64,000 nt of DNA from Protopterus annectens (GCF_019279795.1 NC_056744.1:905861079-905925078), one strand, 5' to 3'; numbered from the stretch's first letter, positions 11,071 to 21,056 are shown. The notes: generated by a model from the letters alone, not told the origin. Numbers and translations are program-made.

Positions 11071-11400
11071 TGTTAAATAAATTTGTTAGAGTCAGACTGT
11101 AAAAATCATTGAGTTATTCAAAAACAATGTCAATCAATAACAAACAATAATGCAGGAGAACTCAGATATCTTATTCTCTAATGTACATTAGGAGGCAAAA
11201 AACCATACACAAAGTTTGTATAGAATTTTGACTGATTTATTGACAGAGGACACCATTTTTTATACATGTCATTATCAGTTTTGCCCACCTCACTGGCGTG
11301 GTCAGTGACAGGGTCTTTACATCATAGTAATTCATAAAAAGTGCTGAATTTGTGTTTTTCAAAAAGTCTTTTTCCCATGTGAATGTTACAGCCTTGCAAA
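11071..11400 (-). repeat. 5' LTR (R-U5 end and part of U3) of the endogenous retrovirus
   Basis: The minus-strand LTR ends ...TTTAACA at 11,071, next to the candidate primer-binding site. A TATAAAAA box (11,257-11,264) and an AATAAA (11,236-11,241) lie upstream on the same strand. The two are closer than usual, so one may be fortuitous. No second LTR is available to set the outer border. Confidence 0.5.
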
Positions 11401-11877
11401 CACCTGGTCAGTCACGATGACCTCCTGAGGATGTAGCCAATTCAAGGTTCTCTGATTAGTTCGAATACAATAGATGTATGTCCTCCTTAATGCCTCTCTT
11501 TGTCTTCCTAGTTCCCAGCTGCGCACTATCAGAGATAGTGTGCACAAGGCTACTCTCCTGGTGGAGGCAGGAAAGAGGACACACATGCGAACAGATTTAT
11601 TATTTTCTAACTTTGCAAAATAATCTTTACTTGAAAGACATGAGCCAGGCTGTGTTTGCAAGCTGCCAAGGTCAAATTTCTGATTACACTGCAGCTTGTG
11701 CTTCAAGCAATAATATGCAGGTTTATTTCTACTATTATTCTAGTAAGACAGAATTAAATGCATTATATACTACTTTCCAAACTTTATTCTCTTTTATGGA
11801 TTTAAGTACATTTATTTCTAACTAAAGCACACATTTCTCTATATATTTGATCACACAACTTATATATGTTTGAATGT
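11400..11877. other. Spacer between the retroviral LTR and PLE-1
   Basis: No gene-like frame is seen. It may include the rest of the retroviral U3. The true LTR start (a TG on the minus strand) could not be fixed. Confidence 0.3.
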
Positions 11878-14265
11878 TTAAATACACATCTTCCTAAGCA
11901 GCACACATTGTAAATATATTTTTCTAGGCAGCATGTATGTAAATATATTTTCTAAGCAGCATGTATAGATTTTTCTAACAATCCACTTCAGTTCACATTC
12001 TAGGGTGTGATTAACCAAATCACCCCCTCTATAGTAAGGTGTTAGATGTTGTATAACGTTAAACTTGAAAATATGATCTGGTCCTGCTATTTTACTATGT
12101 CTGGCCAATGCGTTAAACTCTGACCCTTTCCTTATGTGGTAATTGTGTTCCCTAATGCGGTCCTTAAATGGTCTATTGGTTTTCCCCACATAAAATGAGG
12201 GGCACATTTCACACCTAGCCAAATAGACCACATTCCTGGTACTACAGTCTGTGTTGGTGTTGAATTGAAATGTTCGTCCAGTAATAGGGTGTAAAAAAGT
12301 CACATCCTCATTTATGTGTATACAATGGTTACACTTCCCACATTTTACTGTGTTTCTATCAGTGTTAGAAAACAACTGTTTATGCATAGTATTCTTTGGT
12401 CTACATAATAACCTTTTCAGGTTAGGTTTATTTCTATGTGCAAACCTAGGCTGGGGTCCCACTATTTTTGCCACCTCACTATCTGATAGCAAAATGTCCC
12501 AGTTTTTAAAGAACATCTCCTTAATCTCCCTTGCATCCCTAGTGTAAGAAATGATGGGCCTAACCTCAATCTTCTGTTGTGGGGATGAGGTCCCTCCATG
12601 TTGTTCTTTCCAGTCCGAGAAAAAGGGGGCAGCCCTAGTAGGCCTAAGATTATGTACTTCTAGGATGACCTGATCAACTAACTCGGGGTTATAGTTCCTG
12701 TCAATAAACCTCTTTCTCATCTCTTCTACTTCTTTCAAATAACATTCATCCATAGGATTATACCTAGATGCTCTCATAAATTGTCCCTTTAAAATATTAT
12801 AGAAAATATGTTTTGGATGCATACTTTCTCTACATAACAGTGTGTTCCGGTGACATAATTTGCGATGTATCGAAGTGTTCAAAAGTCCACTGTCCAATTT
12901 AAACACTTCCACATCCAAATATGAGATCCTGTCATTGGAAAAACCTAAGGTGAACTTAAGGAAATCTGTAGAGGAGTTCATGGTATTTACAAATTCCTGA
13001 AGTTTATCAATATCCCCAAACCATATGAAAAAAAGGTCGTCCACGAATCTACGATATAACCCCCCAAATTCTTTAAATAGGGGGGAGGCATGTAAAAATT
13101 TTTCTTCCCATGCAGCCATTACAAGGTTGGCGTAGCTATTGGCACACGAAGTGCCCATAGCTACGCCATCCTTCTGGAGGTAAAAATCCTCACCAAAAAT
13201 AAATAAATTATTCGATAGCACCATCTCCAGATAAAATGTAATTAAATCTATCTTGTCTGCAGAAAAATCAGAATGGAGTCTTAAGTAATCTTGTATATAA
13301 TTAATTCCTGTTTCGTTTGGTATCACTGTAAAGAGACTCACAACGTCTAGTGTCACTAATAGGAACTGTCTCTCCTCACTAATATCCTTAGTATGTGTGT
13401 ACAGATCTAACAAAAATTGTTTGCTATCTTTCAAAATGTATATGTTTTTATCGACCAAAGGTCTCAACACAGTCTCTATATAAATCGATAACGGTTCAGT
13501 TACCCATCCCTGACCTGCCACAATGGGCCTCATAGGTGGATTATTATGGGATTTGTGTACCTTTGGTAATCCCTGTATTATCGGTACCACTGGGTACTCA
13601 ACTTTAAAATATTGGTATAATTCTTCAGTTATACTAGATGTCATTAAAAGATCATCTAAACTATAATAGACGTCAAAAACTTTCTGTGCAACTATTGTTT
13701 CATCAATTTTTTCATAAAAATCATTGTCACTCAGAAGCTGCATCATTCTATTATTGTAATCAATGACATCCATTAACACAATAGGGCCACCTTTGTCACT
13801 CAGAAGCTGCATCATTCTATTATTGTAATCAATGACATCCATTAACACAATAGGGCCACCTTTGTCTGCCAGTCTAATCACAAGTCTCTCATCATTCATC
13901 AAATCCTTCAATGCTTGCCTCTGTTTATAATTCAAATTCTGGCCATATTTCATATGCTGATGTGTTACAAAATGTGTGTGTATATTGTTCTCAATTACTC
14001 TCCCAAACACTTCTACTACCGGATGTAATTGGGGTACATATGTACTGTTCGGGCGAAAACGGAAGGCAGTCTGACTACTATTCACTGAACCGTAATCGAG
14101 TCTTAACTGTATGCTTCTAGTAAACAATTTCGAATCAATAACTGAATCTGCCACATTATCCCGTCGAGCGGGTATAAAGTTTAAACCCTTATTCAAAACC
14201 TGTACTTCATATTCATTTAAAACTCTTGTGGAGAGGTTCACTATTAATGTGACGTCTTTTCCCAC
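11878..14265 (-). CDS. Penelope-like element (PLE-1) RT plus GIY-YIG endonuclease polyprotein
   Basis: This 795-codon frame is the longest in the window. Motifs in order: 'RLADKGGPIVLMD' near residue 130, 'GLPKVHK' near 233, motif A 'DVVSLFTVIPN' near 308, motif B 'QKDGVAMGTSCANSYANLVMA' near 365, motif C 'YRRFVDD' near 405. A cysteine-bearing region and a GIY-YIG domain follow ('VVYLARCEMC...FYVGKTNRPFKDRIREH', near 680). PLEs use the GIY-YIG nuclease to nick DNA and the TERT-related RT to copy their RNA at the break. An exact in-frame 69-bp duplication repeats 23 residues near residue 135-180. The first codon of the frame is GTG, not ATG, and it overlaps the end of ORF1. No internal stop is seen, but the C-terminus is replaced by tandem repeats, so activity is doubtful. 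Confidence 0.9.
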   Translation of the reverse strand: MGKDVTLIVNLSTRVLNEYEVQVLNKGLNFIPARRDNVADSVIDSKLFTRSIQLRLDYGSVNSSQTAFRFRPNSTYVPQLHPVVEVFGRVIENNIHTHFVTHQHMKYGQNLNYKQRQALKDLMNDERLVIRLADKGGPIVLMDVIDYNNRMMQLLSDKGGPIVLMDVIDYNNRMMQLLSDNDFYEKIDETIVAQKVFDVYYSLDDLLMTSSITEELYQYFKVEYPVVPIIQGLPKVHKSHNNPPMRPIVAGQGWVTEPLSIYIETVLRPLVDKNIYILKDSKQFLLDLYTHTKDISEERQFLLVTLDVVSLFTVIPNETGINYIQDYLRLHSDFSADKIDLITFYLEMVLSNNLFIFGEDFYLQKDGVAMGTSCANSYANLVMAAWEEKFLHASPLFKEFGGLYRRFVDDLFFIWFGDIDKLQEFVNTMNSSTDFLKFTLGFSNDRISYLDVEVFKLDSGLLNTSIHRKLCHRNTLLCRESMHPKHIFYNILKGQFMRASRYNPMDECYLKEVEEMRKRFIDRNYNPELVDQVILEVHNLRPTRAAPFFSDWKEQHGGTSSPQQKIEVRPIISYTRDAREIKEMFFKNWDILLSDSEVAKIVGPQPRFAHRNKPNLKRLLCRPKNTMHKQLFSNTDRNTVKCGKCNHCIHINEDVTFLHPITGRTFQFNTNTDCSTRNVVYLARCEMCPSFYVGKTNRPFKDRIREHNYHIRKGSEFNALARHSKIAGPDHIFKFNVIQHLTPYYRGGDLVNHTLECELKWIVRKIYTCCLENIFTYMLPRKIYLQCVLLRKMCI
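11885..11980 (-). repeat. Three imperfect tandem units at the 3' end of PLE-1
   Basis: A roughly 30-bp motif containing TAAGCAGCA and TAAATATATTTT is repeated about three times where the GIY-YIG frame stops resembling its homologues. The repeats replace the expected C-terminus, so the last 25 or so codons of the PLE-1 frame are repeat-derived. Confidence 0.6.
13728..13865 (-). repeat. Exact 69-bp in-frame tandem duplication inside PLE-1 RT
   Basis: Units 13,728-13,796 and 13,797-13,865 are identical. The length is 23 codons, so the frame is kept. It doubles the 'DKGGPIVLMDVIDYNNRMMQLLS' block, the N-terminal fingers region of the RT. PLE-2 has one copy. Confidence 0.95.
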
Positions 14266-14380
14266 ATCCTCTTTAATGTGGGTCCATTGTAGTCCTCCAT
14301 CGACCCCTTCCTTTTGTGTCTGCCTCTGCTCCCCGAGCGTTGTCTTTCGTAATGCTGCCCCTGTGCTAGTTTTTATTGTT
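14233..14380 (-). pseudogene. PLE-1 ORF1, C-terminal tail only
   Basis: In the frame +1 relative to the RT, the minus strand encodes 'SRGRHKRKGS' ... 'PTLKRMWEKTSH*'. It aligns with the C-terminus of the PLE-2 ORF1 ('SRGRQKRKAS' ... 'PTLKKMWERMT*'). A stop upstream at about 14,380 and loss of similarity mark a 5' truncation. Conservation of this tail between two diverged families is the main evidence that ORF1 is a real protein. Confidence 0.75.
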
Positions 14381-14399
14381 CAACACACTAAAACCTACA

Positions 14400-15097
14400 T
14401 ACAAATATGTGCATACTAACCTTCACCAAGATATATATCTCCACCCTTCACAAACAGTTGCAATATGTCCCCTCCTCTATGCACATATACAGATGTAAAT
14501 ATATATGACACATATATATTTCTCCGTATGTGTGTGGCATACACACACACAAGGCCCACACTGTTGTAAGTCCCTGGACCTCACAGCTGAACTGTTGGGC
14601 CTTGCTGCAACACAAGTAGGTGTCACATGTGAACACACACTAACATTAGAGGGGGTATAGATAGCTACAAACGATAGATAAGCATACTAGACTGCTACAG
14701 CAGTTGCCAATGCTAAGCTACACTTTAATATGACTATCATGCATGTGTTGCTCTGTCACACCCATGTTTATATAATGGCAGCGCTAATCCCCCCAACAGC
14801 CATTGGCCACACTACTGTACAGAACACAGATAACATGGATCAGATATTTGACATTTAATGCTGAGCTACATATTTCACAGGTATGTCCCACTGCCTACAG
14901 GTACACACTGTATTGTCCATAGCAGTAGTCAAGCAGGACATCTGTGCATAGGTAAGTACTGCTGCAACATATGAATGGTTCACATTATGTAGACTACTTT
15001 TCAAAAACATCTACTACATGCCAGTAAATACATATGTGTCACATATCTTTCCTTTGTATTATTTGGTATTATTTCTTTTTCTTTTTCCTTTTCTCTG

Positions 15098-15130
<33 letters not shown>

Positions 15131-16158
15131 GTCAGTCTCTGCAATAGAGTGATTGAGTTTGTTGGCAGAGATTGCAGCCTGCTTTTGTAGGTATTTGCAC
15201 ATGAGCATGTGATGGCCTCTGCACCAATTAGTGGCCGCCATTTGCTAATTGCATGCAGCCTGCTGTGTAATAATTGCAGTAATCACTGTCATAGCAACCC
15301 AGTACTATAAATTGCTAACTCAGGTAGGCGTGGCCCTTTCAGCTTTCCAAGATGGAGATCATCCTTGTTTGCTGTGGATATCATTGTTTAAGACAGAAGG
15401 TTGGTATAGTTCTTATATCAGAAGCCAGGGGTGTAGCCAGTGATTTACATTTTGTACTCAGACCTAAATGTTGCTGTTTCCAGTACACACTTGTCAGTGT
15501 AGAAATGTACTCACCCCTCAAAATGCTAACCCAAGATACATGGGAGGATGTACTTTCTTCTCAAATTTTACAATTAACTGCCATACAAAGCTAGTTATTG
15601 AGATGTATTCCTTTGGCACAAGAACTGTTTGTGAACTGCTATACTGTGAATATTTATTTACTCAGTTCTAAACAGTTTGTGCTTTTTTAGTGTTGACATT
15701 AGCACAAGCTGCTCAAGAAAATTGGACACATTTCAGTACTGTGAGTATGCTTACCTACATCCTTGGTAGACCCTGCACACACAAGAGTATTCTACATTTG
15801 GGTAGAGGTGCAGATGTACAGCGAGCGTACGTATTATTGTGTGAATTTTATCTTGCTGCACTTACAGGGTTGCTGTGTACATGTTAGTTTATCAAGGCAA
15901 GTAGTCTGTCTGCGTAACTCCCAACTGTGGACCTATCCACATAGTATCCAGAGATTAGCCTGTTATTCTTTGTCTGTGCACCACACGTCTTTTCAGCACT
16001 AGAGCAATGGCATTGTTACAGTTGGTTGCTTCCAGTACATGGCTATATCCATTTGTATTTTAGTGTTGTATTCCTACATAAGGGTATGCTTCCAGAACTC
16101 CTTCCAAAGCTATTTGCAGTGTGCAACAGTGGAATGGCTGATATGCCTCTGTGTTTCT
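14400..16158. other. Intergenic sequence with a (CT)n stretch
   Basis: No domain was recognised. A pyrimidine (CT)n tract lies at 15,097-15,132. A TATA-like ACTATAAATTG at about 15,302 precedes an 80-codon plus-strand ORF (15,352-15,594, MEIILVCCGYHCL...). I cannot relate that ORF to any family and treat it as unproven. Confidence 0.35.
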
Positions 16159-16484
16159 GCCTCTGCCAGACCTGTCAAACACTCAGGTACATATTTGAAC
16201 AGACTCAGGGAAAAGTAGAGAAAAAGTCAGGGACACCTTTAAAATATAAGTGCCATTAAGTTGAGACTTTGAGAGAACCAGAGCATATGGATTAATACAT
16301 CTTTTCTGAAGTAAAAGAAGTGTCTAATTCTTAATTATTGTCATTACTCATTACGTGTAATTCACCACCTTTCTGGCCAAAGTCAGTAGTTTTCGGAGGG
16401 ATTCAGAGGGACAGAGCTAAATTTTGTTTCAAAATCAGGGACATCCCTGAAAATTAGGGACAGTTGGGAGGTATGGCCTCTGCC
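16159..16484. mobile_element. MITE, family M1, copy 1, with 9-bp target duplication
   Basis: The element at 16,168-16,475 is flanked by GCCTCTGCC on both sides (16,159-16,167 and 16,476-16,484). Its ends are imperfect inverted repeats (AGACCTGTCAAAC at the left, CAGTTGGGAGGTATG at the right). It holds no ORF. Related copies lie at 39,571-39,857 and 56,189-56,507. Duplications of 9-10 bp point to a Mutator-type transposase, but this is inference. Confidence 0.7.
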
Positions 16485-16721
16485 CTAAACAGATATGCCA
16501 GTGTTTGTCCTGCTATGATATTGTGTGGGGGTTGTAAAGTGATGGTGTAACATTATTTCCTGCTAGAATGGCTGCTTCTCTTATCACAGTCATGTAATGT
16601 AATCCCACAACAACTGTTGGTAAAGATCCACAGAACAAGTTGTGTGGTATGTATTCCTATTTTTCCTTTACATTCACTCATTCTGATGCATGATATATTT
16701 ATTTCAGCGCCAACTTGTATA

Positions 16722-16800
16722 TCTACCGTGGCTTAGTGGTACTTCATGCAGTGTAGTGTGTACAAGGTCCGGGGTTCGAGACTGACAGAGGTGTTTTATT
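16722..16800 (+). repeat. tRNA-like SINE head, copy T1
   Basis: A pol III box A-like TGGCTTAGTGG and a box B-like GGTTCGAGACT lie about 45 bases apart. The fold is not a functional tRNA. Similar heads occur at 19,690 and 26,130. All three lie beside sequence rich in GCTAAGC/GCGCAA words. Confidence 0.5.
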
Positions 16801-16839
16801 TTACTGCTGAGCAGAACACAGGCCCTCACACACAGAGTG

Positions 16840-17560
16840 ACTAAACACTTTTAAGCAGTTGTAAGCGGGTTTGCGTGGGTTTGCACGATGCTTAGCAATG
16901 CCTAGCTAAGCACAAACAAGCGCACACTTGCGCAAAACCGCTAACTACTGCTTAATAGTGCTTACTCCCACTAACCCCCACGCTCATTTCTTTGAAAGAA
17001 AAGAAAAATGGGGAGATAGGAAAGTGGTGAAAAAGGGGCACAAAGAGGGAAACACAGTAGGGAAAAATAGCTCGGGATGTGCAGAACGGGTGTAGGGAAG
17101 GTCCATAGCTGCCCATTTCTTTAACAACAACAGCTGTGCATATGGAATAAATTTGGAGGTACATATGAAACCTTCAACCCCTGAGAGAGGGGTGAGGACA
17201 ACAAAGTATGTTGTAATGCCAATTAGATTACATTTTATGTGTCCAGGGTACATGTGTGCAAAATGGGCAGCTATGTATGGGGCATAATTTTTTTTTTTTG
17301 GGAGCAGATTGCCCTTTTTTTCAGGTGAGAGTGGAATGTGGGGTAGGGGAAGTAGGTATATTTGGGGAGGTAGGTTGGGGAGGTAAACAGACAAGACAAC
17401 CAAGACAAATACAGGGGTGGAATATGACACATGTGGTGGGTGAACACCATTGACGGGGAGGGATGTTTGGAAATCGCAAGCCCATGAGCCCACAGATGGC
17501 CACAGTGGAACTGAGATTCCCACCCATGGGCAGTCACCACTGCACTTTCACAGCCCAAAG
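16840..17560. other. Non-coding flank of the Myb-like gene, GCTTAGC-rich then purine-rich
   Basis: 16,850-16,985 is rich in short repeated words (GCTTAGC, GGGTTTGC, AACCGC) like 19,780-20,040. It may be a subterminal region of the same DNA transposon. The rest is G-rich on the plus strand and has overlapping long ORFs in several frames, which I regard as composition artefacts. Confidence 0.35.
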
Positions 17561-17688
17561 GGTGGCTGTGCTGGGGGCTGTGTAGGAGGGGCAGGCTGAC
17601 TCAGGAGTTGCGCCACTCATGCCTCAAGCTGGCGTAGAGGTTCTGCAACAGAACTCTCAATCTCTCTACGCACCACAGCCCGGACCAT

Positions 17689-19484
17689 TCAAAGGGTGAT
17701 AGGTGGCCCTACTCTGCCCACGCTTGCATGGGAAGGCTGAGCCCCATCCCCTGCAGCACTTCCACCCAAAGGTGGCACAGGGCTAATGGAGGAGGAGGTC
17801 CCAGGCTGGGCACCGGACATGCTGGTGCCAGGTGTCATGGCCAGCTGAGGTGGGACAGGTGCGTCCACTGGGACCGGCCTTCCCATATGAACTATGTTTT
17901 GGAGAATTTAATAAAGATATGGGACAGTAACAGTCAACAGCATTTCCAGTTAGTTATAACAGCATGCAGAAGTATTCCCATTAACCCAACACACCAGAGT
18001 TTCAACAGCTGAAAAGCAAGCATAACACATGCATATATAGAACAATAGTGGACATTACAACAGCATGCAGGTTTAATTGATGGCAACAGGCCACCAATAT
18101 TGTGGTATTTCAACAGCACACATGCATAGAAATAAATGCAAATATTTATAAACCAATAGGACATATGTCCCAACAAATGTTTTGAGATTAGTCATGCCCA
18201 CTGAGGTGTGGAATTGCATTTTTTATGCATATACAGTAGGGTGGAAAAAGATAGCTCAATTAACAACTTATATATCCTTCTAGTTTACACTACATTCCTA
18301 TTAACTACAGTTATAGGTCCCTTACATGTATTATTATACTACCCAATGTCCTTCTATTGTGCAATTGGATTTTGCTAGATCATTATATAAATGAGCTGTA
18401 TCTGACATACAAACTGTCCAGGATGCAGGTGTTACTGCTACATATTTTGAGAGTTGCTCACACACACTACTGCTGAGATGGTACACTGACAGCTCTACTT
18501 TCATATAATTATCTAGATATGTTCAGGTGAAATTATCAGTTATATGTGAACAGCTCCCTACATTTCTGGCAGCACACTGATATTTCTGGGGAACACAATA
18601 CCAAGCTACACATGTGCCAGATTAACCTGTACATGCTGGGCATGAACCAACAGTTGAGGGCTGTAAATATGCATAAAAGCTACTGGCACTCCCTTCATCT
18701 ACTTTATATGGGCCTACCCAAGTGTGGGTTAACACTGCTTAATACAACAGTACTATTTCTAAAATGCAACAGTACAACAACATATCAAAGAAAATCACAC
18801 AGACGCACTCCAGAAATTATGCCTTTATTAAAGAATTATTACACCTTTATTTATTGGGTTAAAACACTTTTTTGAAGGCTCTCTCATTTATTTTATATAA
18901 CAGTACACGCAGAATAATTATTAAAGAATTATTATACCTTTATTTATTGGGTTAAAACACTTTTTTTGAATGCTCTCTAATTTATTTTATATAACAGTGC
19001 ATGCAGAATAATTACTAACCTGCCTGGTGACGCAGCCTTTGCAACCTATCTTCATGGGCTTGCTGATTCATAGCCCGGACACCTGCAGCTGTGAAGTAAA
19101 TGCAGTGATATTGAGACATACCTATCCATAGTATAGACAAGCATAGCAATTCTTAACTACATAATACAATGGCTACTTACTCAGTACTGGGGCATTTGCC
19201 ATCCCACGGGCCTCCTGGATCCACTGGTCCAGTTGATCCTCCTTACGTTGCTTCAGGTCAGAGTAATGGTGCGTGACCTGCTCACCAGTCCGAGGAATGC
19301 CAGTGGCACTGGTGAGATCACAAACTAGACAGTTCCAGGCATCTGTTTTGTATTGGGTGCCCTGGTACTGGCCCCGCAGGAGTCTTTCCTCATGATTGTG
19401 GACAAGGAACCAAAACATTACTTTGGTCTCCTCAATGCCCCAACATTGCACTTGAATTCGAGTGCCTTCTCCAACACTGGCCAT
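17689..19484 (-). CDS. Predicted three-exon Myb/SANT-like protein (Harbinger-type)
   Basis: Exons on the minus strand: 19,484-19,181, 19,088-19,020 and 17,891-17,689. Donors are GTAAGT after exon 1 and GTTAGT after exon 2. Acceptors end CACAG and CATAG. Splice phases agree, giving 191 codons plus stop. Exon 1 has the Myb/SANT-like trihelix of Harbinger-associated proteins: a Trp in 'DAWNCLV', then 'IPRTGEQVTHHYSDLKQRKEDQLDQWI'. Exon 2 adds a charged helix ('NQQAHEDRLQRLRHQA'). Exon 3 is Pro/Gly/Ser-rich. In Harbinger transposons this protein binds the termini and carries the transposase to the nucleus. No transposase is visible nearby, so this is either a non-autonomous element or a stranded gene. 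The first exon is firm, the third less so, because low-complexity coding is easy to over-predict. Confidence 0.65.
18830..19016. repeat. 93-bp tandem duplication in intron 2 of the Myb-like gene
   Basis: Units start AAAGAATTATTA at 18,830 and 18,923 and differ at only a few bases. The second unit ends a few bases from the donor of exon 2. AT-rich and non-coding. Confidence 0.85.
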
Positions 19485-19540
19485 GCTGACTGCAGAAGGG
19501 AGCTACAACCAGTTGTGGCAAGTATTCCCACCTGTGGAGC

Positions 19541-19578
19541 TTAAATATGCCTCATTTCCTGCACTTATTTGTGATTGG
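19541..19578 (-). promoter_or_regulatory. Candidate promoter of the Myb-like gene
   Basis: On the minus strand an inverted CCAAT (ATTGG at 19,574-19,578 on plus) and a TATA-like GCATATTTAA (19,541-19,550) precede the ATG at 19,484 by about 90 and 60 bases. The spacing suits a pol II promoter, although both motifs are common by chance. Confidence 0.4.
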
Positions 19579-19684
19579 CCAGTTTTGAAAAAACTCAGCC
19601 GTATGCACACCTGCTTAGCTGATGTTAGCAATGTTTAATATCCCTTTGATAGATATGTGTCTGTTGAAGGAGCATGGTTATGAA

Positions 19685-19765
19685 ATGCTGTCATGGCTTA
19701 GTGGTTATGTACTGTGACTATAGTGCACAGTATCCCGAGTTCGAGCCCTGTCACTACTTTTTATT
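19685..19765 (+). repeat. tRNA-like SINE head, copy T2
   Basis: TGGCTTAGTGGTTA (box A-like) and GAGTTCGAGCC (box B-like) frame an ACTGTG...CACAGT hairpin in the anticodon-arm position. It is degenerate, so not a working tRNA. Confidence 0.5.
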
Positions 19766-19779
19766 GTCCTACTGGCCAG

Positions 19780-20062
19780 GCCTGAATGGTTAAGGTACAG
19801 TAAAGGAGGTGTGGCTGTGTTTAGCCAACTTTGCTCAACTTTGCCCGACTTTGCTCAGCATTGCTCAATGTTGCCTGACGTTGCCTGACGTTGCGCTGGT
19901 TAGCGCGGTGCGCAGCTACATGCAAACATGTTCTGGTTGCGCTAGTTGGCGTGATGCACAGCTCCGTGCAAAGACATTGCGCTAGTTAATGCAGTGCTCA
20001 GCTACGAGCAATTAAATATAAATATGCTCCATACTGGTAAAATATGCTTAGCAATGCTTTAC
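19780..20062. repeat. Short-period array of TTGCTCAACTTTGC-type words
   Basis: Repeated words TTTGCTCAACTTTGC, TTGCCTGACG and TAGCGCAA run for about 250 bases. The same vocabulary appears at 16,850-16,985. It may be the subterminal binding-site region of the Harbinger-like element. I could not fix terminal inverted repeats. Confidence 0.4.
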
Positions 20063-20311
20063 ATTGTTTAAAATAACATACGAAAATAACAAGCTCCGTT
20101 CAGGACCAAACCAAGCAGTCAGTCAATCCACACCTGGAAATAGCAAAATCAATGTCTATTCAGACCTTATGTCAATATCCAAGAATAAAGGCTCTGTATA
20201 TAAGCATACAGCAAGAGTCTATTCAGACCTCAAGAAACACTTCATAGGTATCCGCAAATATTCCACATTCAAAGTCCAGTAGTATAAAATATAAAAAACT
20301 TTTTATTTAAC

Positions 20312-20351
20312 AACGGTGAGCGCTTTCGCTATGTAGCTTTTTCAAACCATT
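20312..20351 (-). ncRNA. Hammerhead-like ribozyme motif in PLE-2 inverted arm
   Basis: On the minus strand: stem I AAUGGU pairs with ACCGUU. The core reads UUGAAAA (expected CUGANGA), then a short stem II GC...GC, GAA, and the self-complementary AGCGCU of a dimer-type stem III. C follows as the cleavage nucleotide. Minimal hammerheads are known in PLE pseudo-LTRs. Position G8 is A here, so catalysis is doubtful. Confidence 0.5.
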
Positions 20352-20453
20352 ACAAATACAGCTTTCAAACAACTCAATATATACCTCAGTACTCAATTGA
20401 TTAATAAGATAATTAAATAATTATCATTTAAATAATTAAAAGAATATAAACAC

Positions 20454-20457
<4 letters not shown>

Positions 20458-20491
<34 letters not shown>

Positions 20492-20535
20492 GGTACATTA
20501 AAAATAAAATAATACATAATACCCGATAACTTTAA

Positions 20536-20575
<40 letters not shown>
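20458..20575. repeat. (TA)n arrays in the PLE-2 inverted arm
   Basis: Two AT-dinucleotide tracts, about 20,458-20,488 and 20,538-20,575, separated by pseudo-LTR sequence. They mirror the arrays in the direct copies. Confidence 0.95.
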
Positions 20576-20578
<3 letters not shown>

Positions 20579-20919
20579 ACACCTGAAAATATATGTTGTT
20601 TTTTGAAAGCAAATATTCATTTATATTTCATCCTTCTTACTTCAAGTGCAGGTTTCAATGGAATTTTTTCATTTAAACCAGGATGAATATGGGCTTGTAG
20701 CCTTATAATCCAACTAGTTTCTAGTTGTTCTGTGTGATTTCTTATATCTCCTCCCCTGTCATTGGGTACATTAATATGTATTACCATGAATTTGAAGCAA
20801 TGCATGGGACCGTTATGTATAATATGTTTAGAAAGTGCATTAATTTCAGATTTAATTCTAATCTAATAAATATGTTCCCTAACTCTGTTTTTTAGTTTTC
20901 TGTCAGTTTTTCCGACAAA

Positions 20920-20948
20920 ACAAAAAAACAACATATATTTTTAGGTGT

Positions 20949-21005
<57 letters not shown>

Positions 21006-21056
21006 TTAAAGTTATCGGGTATTATGTATTATGTATTATTTTATTTTTAATGTACC

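Larger units (their letters stand above)
7993..11400 (-). mobile_element. Endogenous retrovirus, class-I (gamma/epsilon)-like, 5' portion
   Basis: Running right to left on the minus strand are an LTR end, a primer-binding-site candidate, a matrix-like gag start, capsid debris, a zinc-knuckle nucleocapsid, a single in-frame UGA, an aspartic protease and the first block of RT. One gag-type zinc knuckle, gag and pro in the same frame across one stop, and the RT opening 'STGKSDVGLI' together point to the gamma/epsilon group. Gag contains several stops and shifts, so this is a broken copy. The 3' half is lost in the gap. The right border of the LTR is not resolved; about 11.4 kb is a guess. Confidence 0.8.
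20077..20920 (-). repeat. PLE-2 inverted arm (pseudo-LTR plus end of the GIY-YIG ORF)
   Basis: It matches, in reverse complement, the sequence from about 24,750 to 25,625. The minus-strand frame at 20,617-20,805 ('MHCFKFMVIHINVPNDRGGDIRNH...') is the C-terminus of the same protein encoded at 24,868-25,053, with a few substitutions. It begins inside the GIY-YIG motif (GKTDRKLKN region). Confidence 0.9.

Noticed and set aside
15352..15594. Plus-strand 80-codon ORF after a TATA-like box as the missing Harbinger transposase start
   Set aside because: No DDE-type motif or similarity to a transposase could be seen in this frame or downstream.
17256..17558. Overlapping ORFs on both strands at 17.0-17.6 kb
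   Set aside because: They lie in G-rich, low-complexity sequence in several frames at once and show no domain.
18830..19016. CRISPR-like repeat
   Set aside because: Only two units of 93 bp without spacers; eukaryotic context. No CRISPR array exists in the window.
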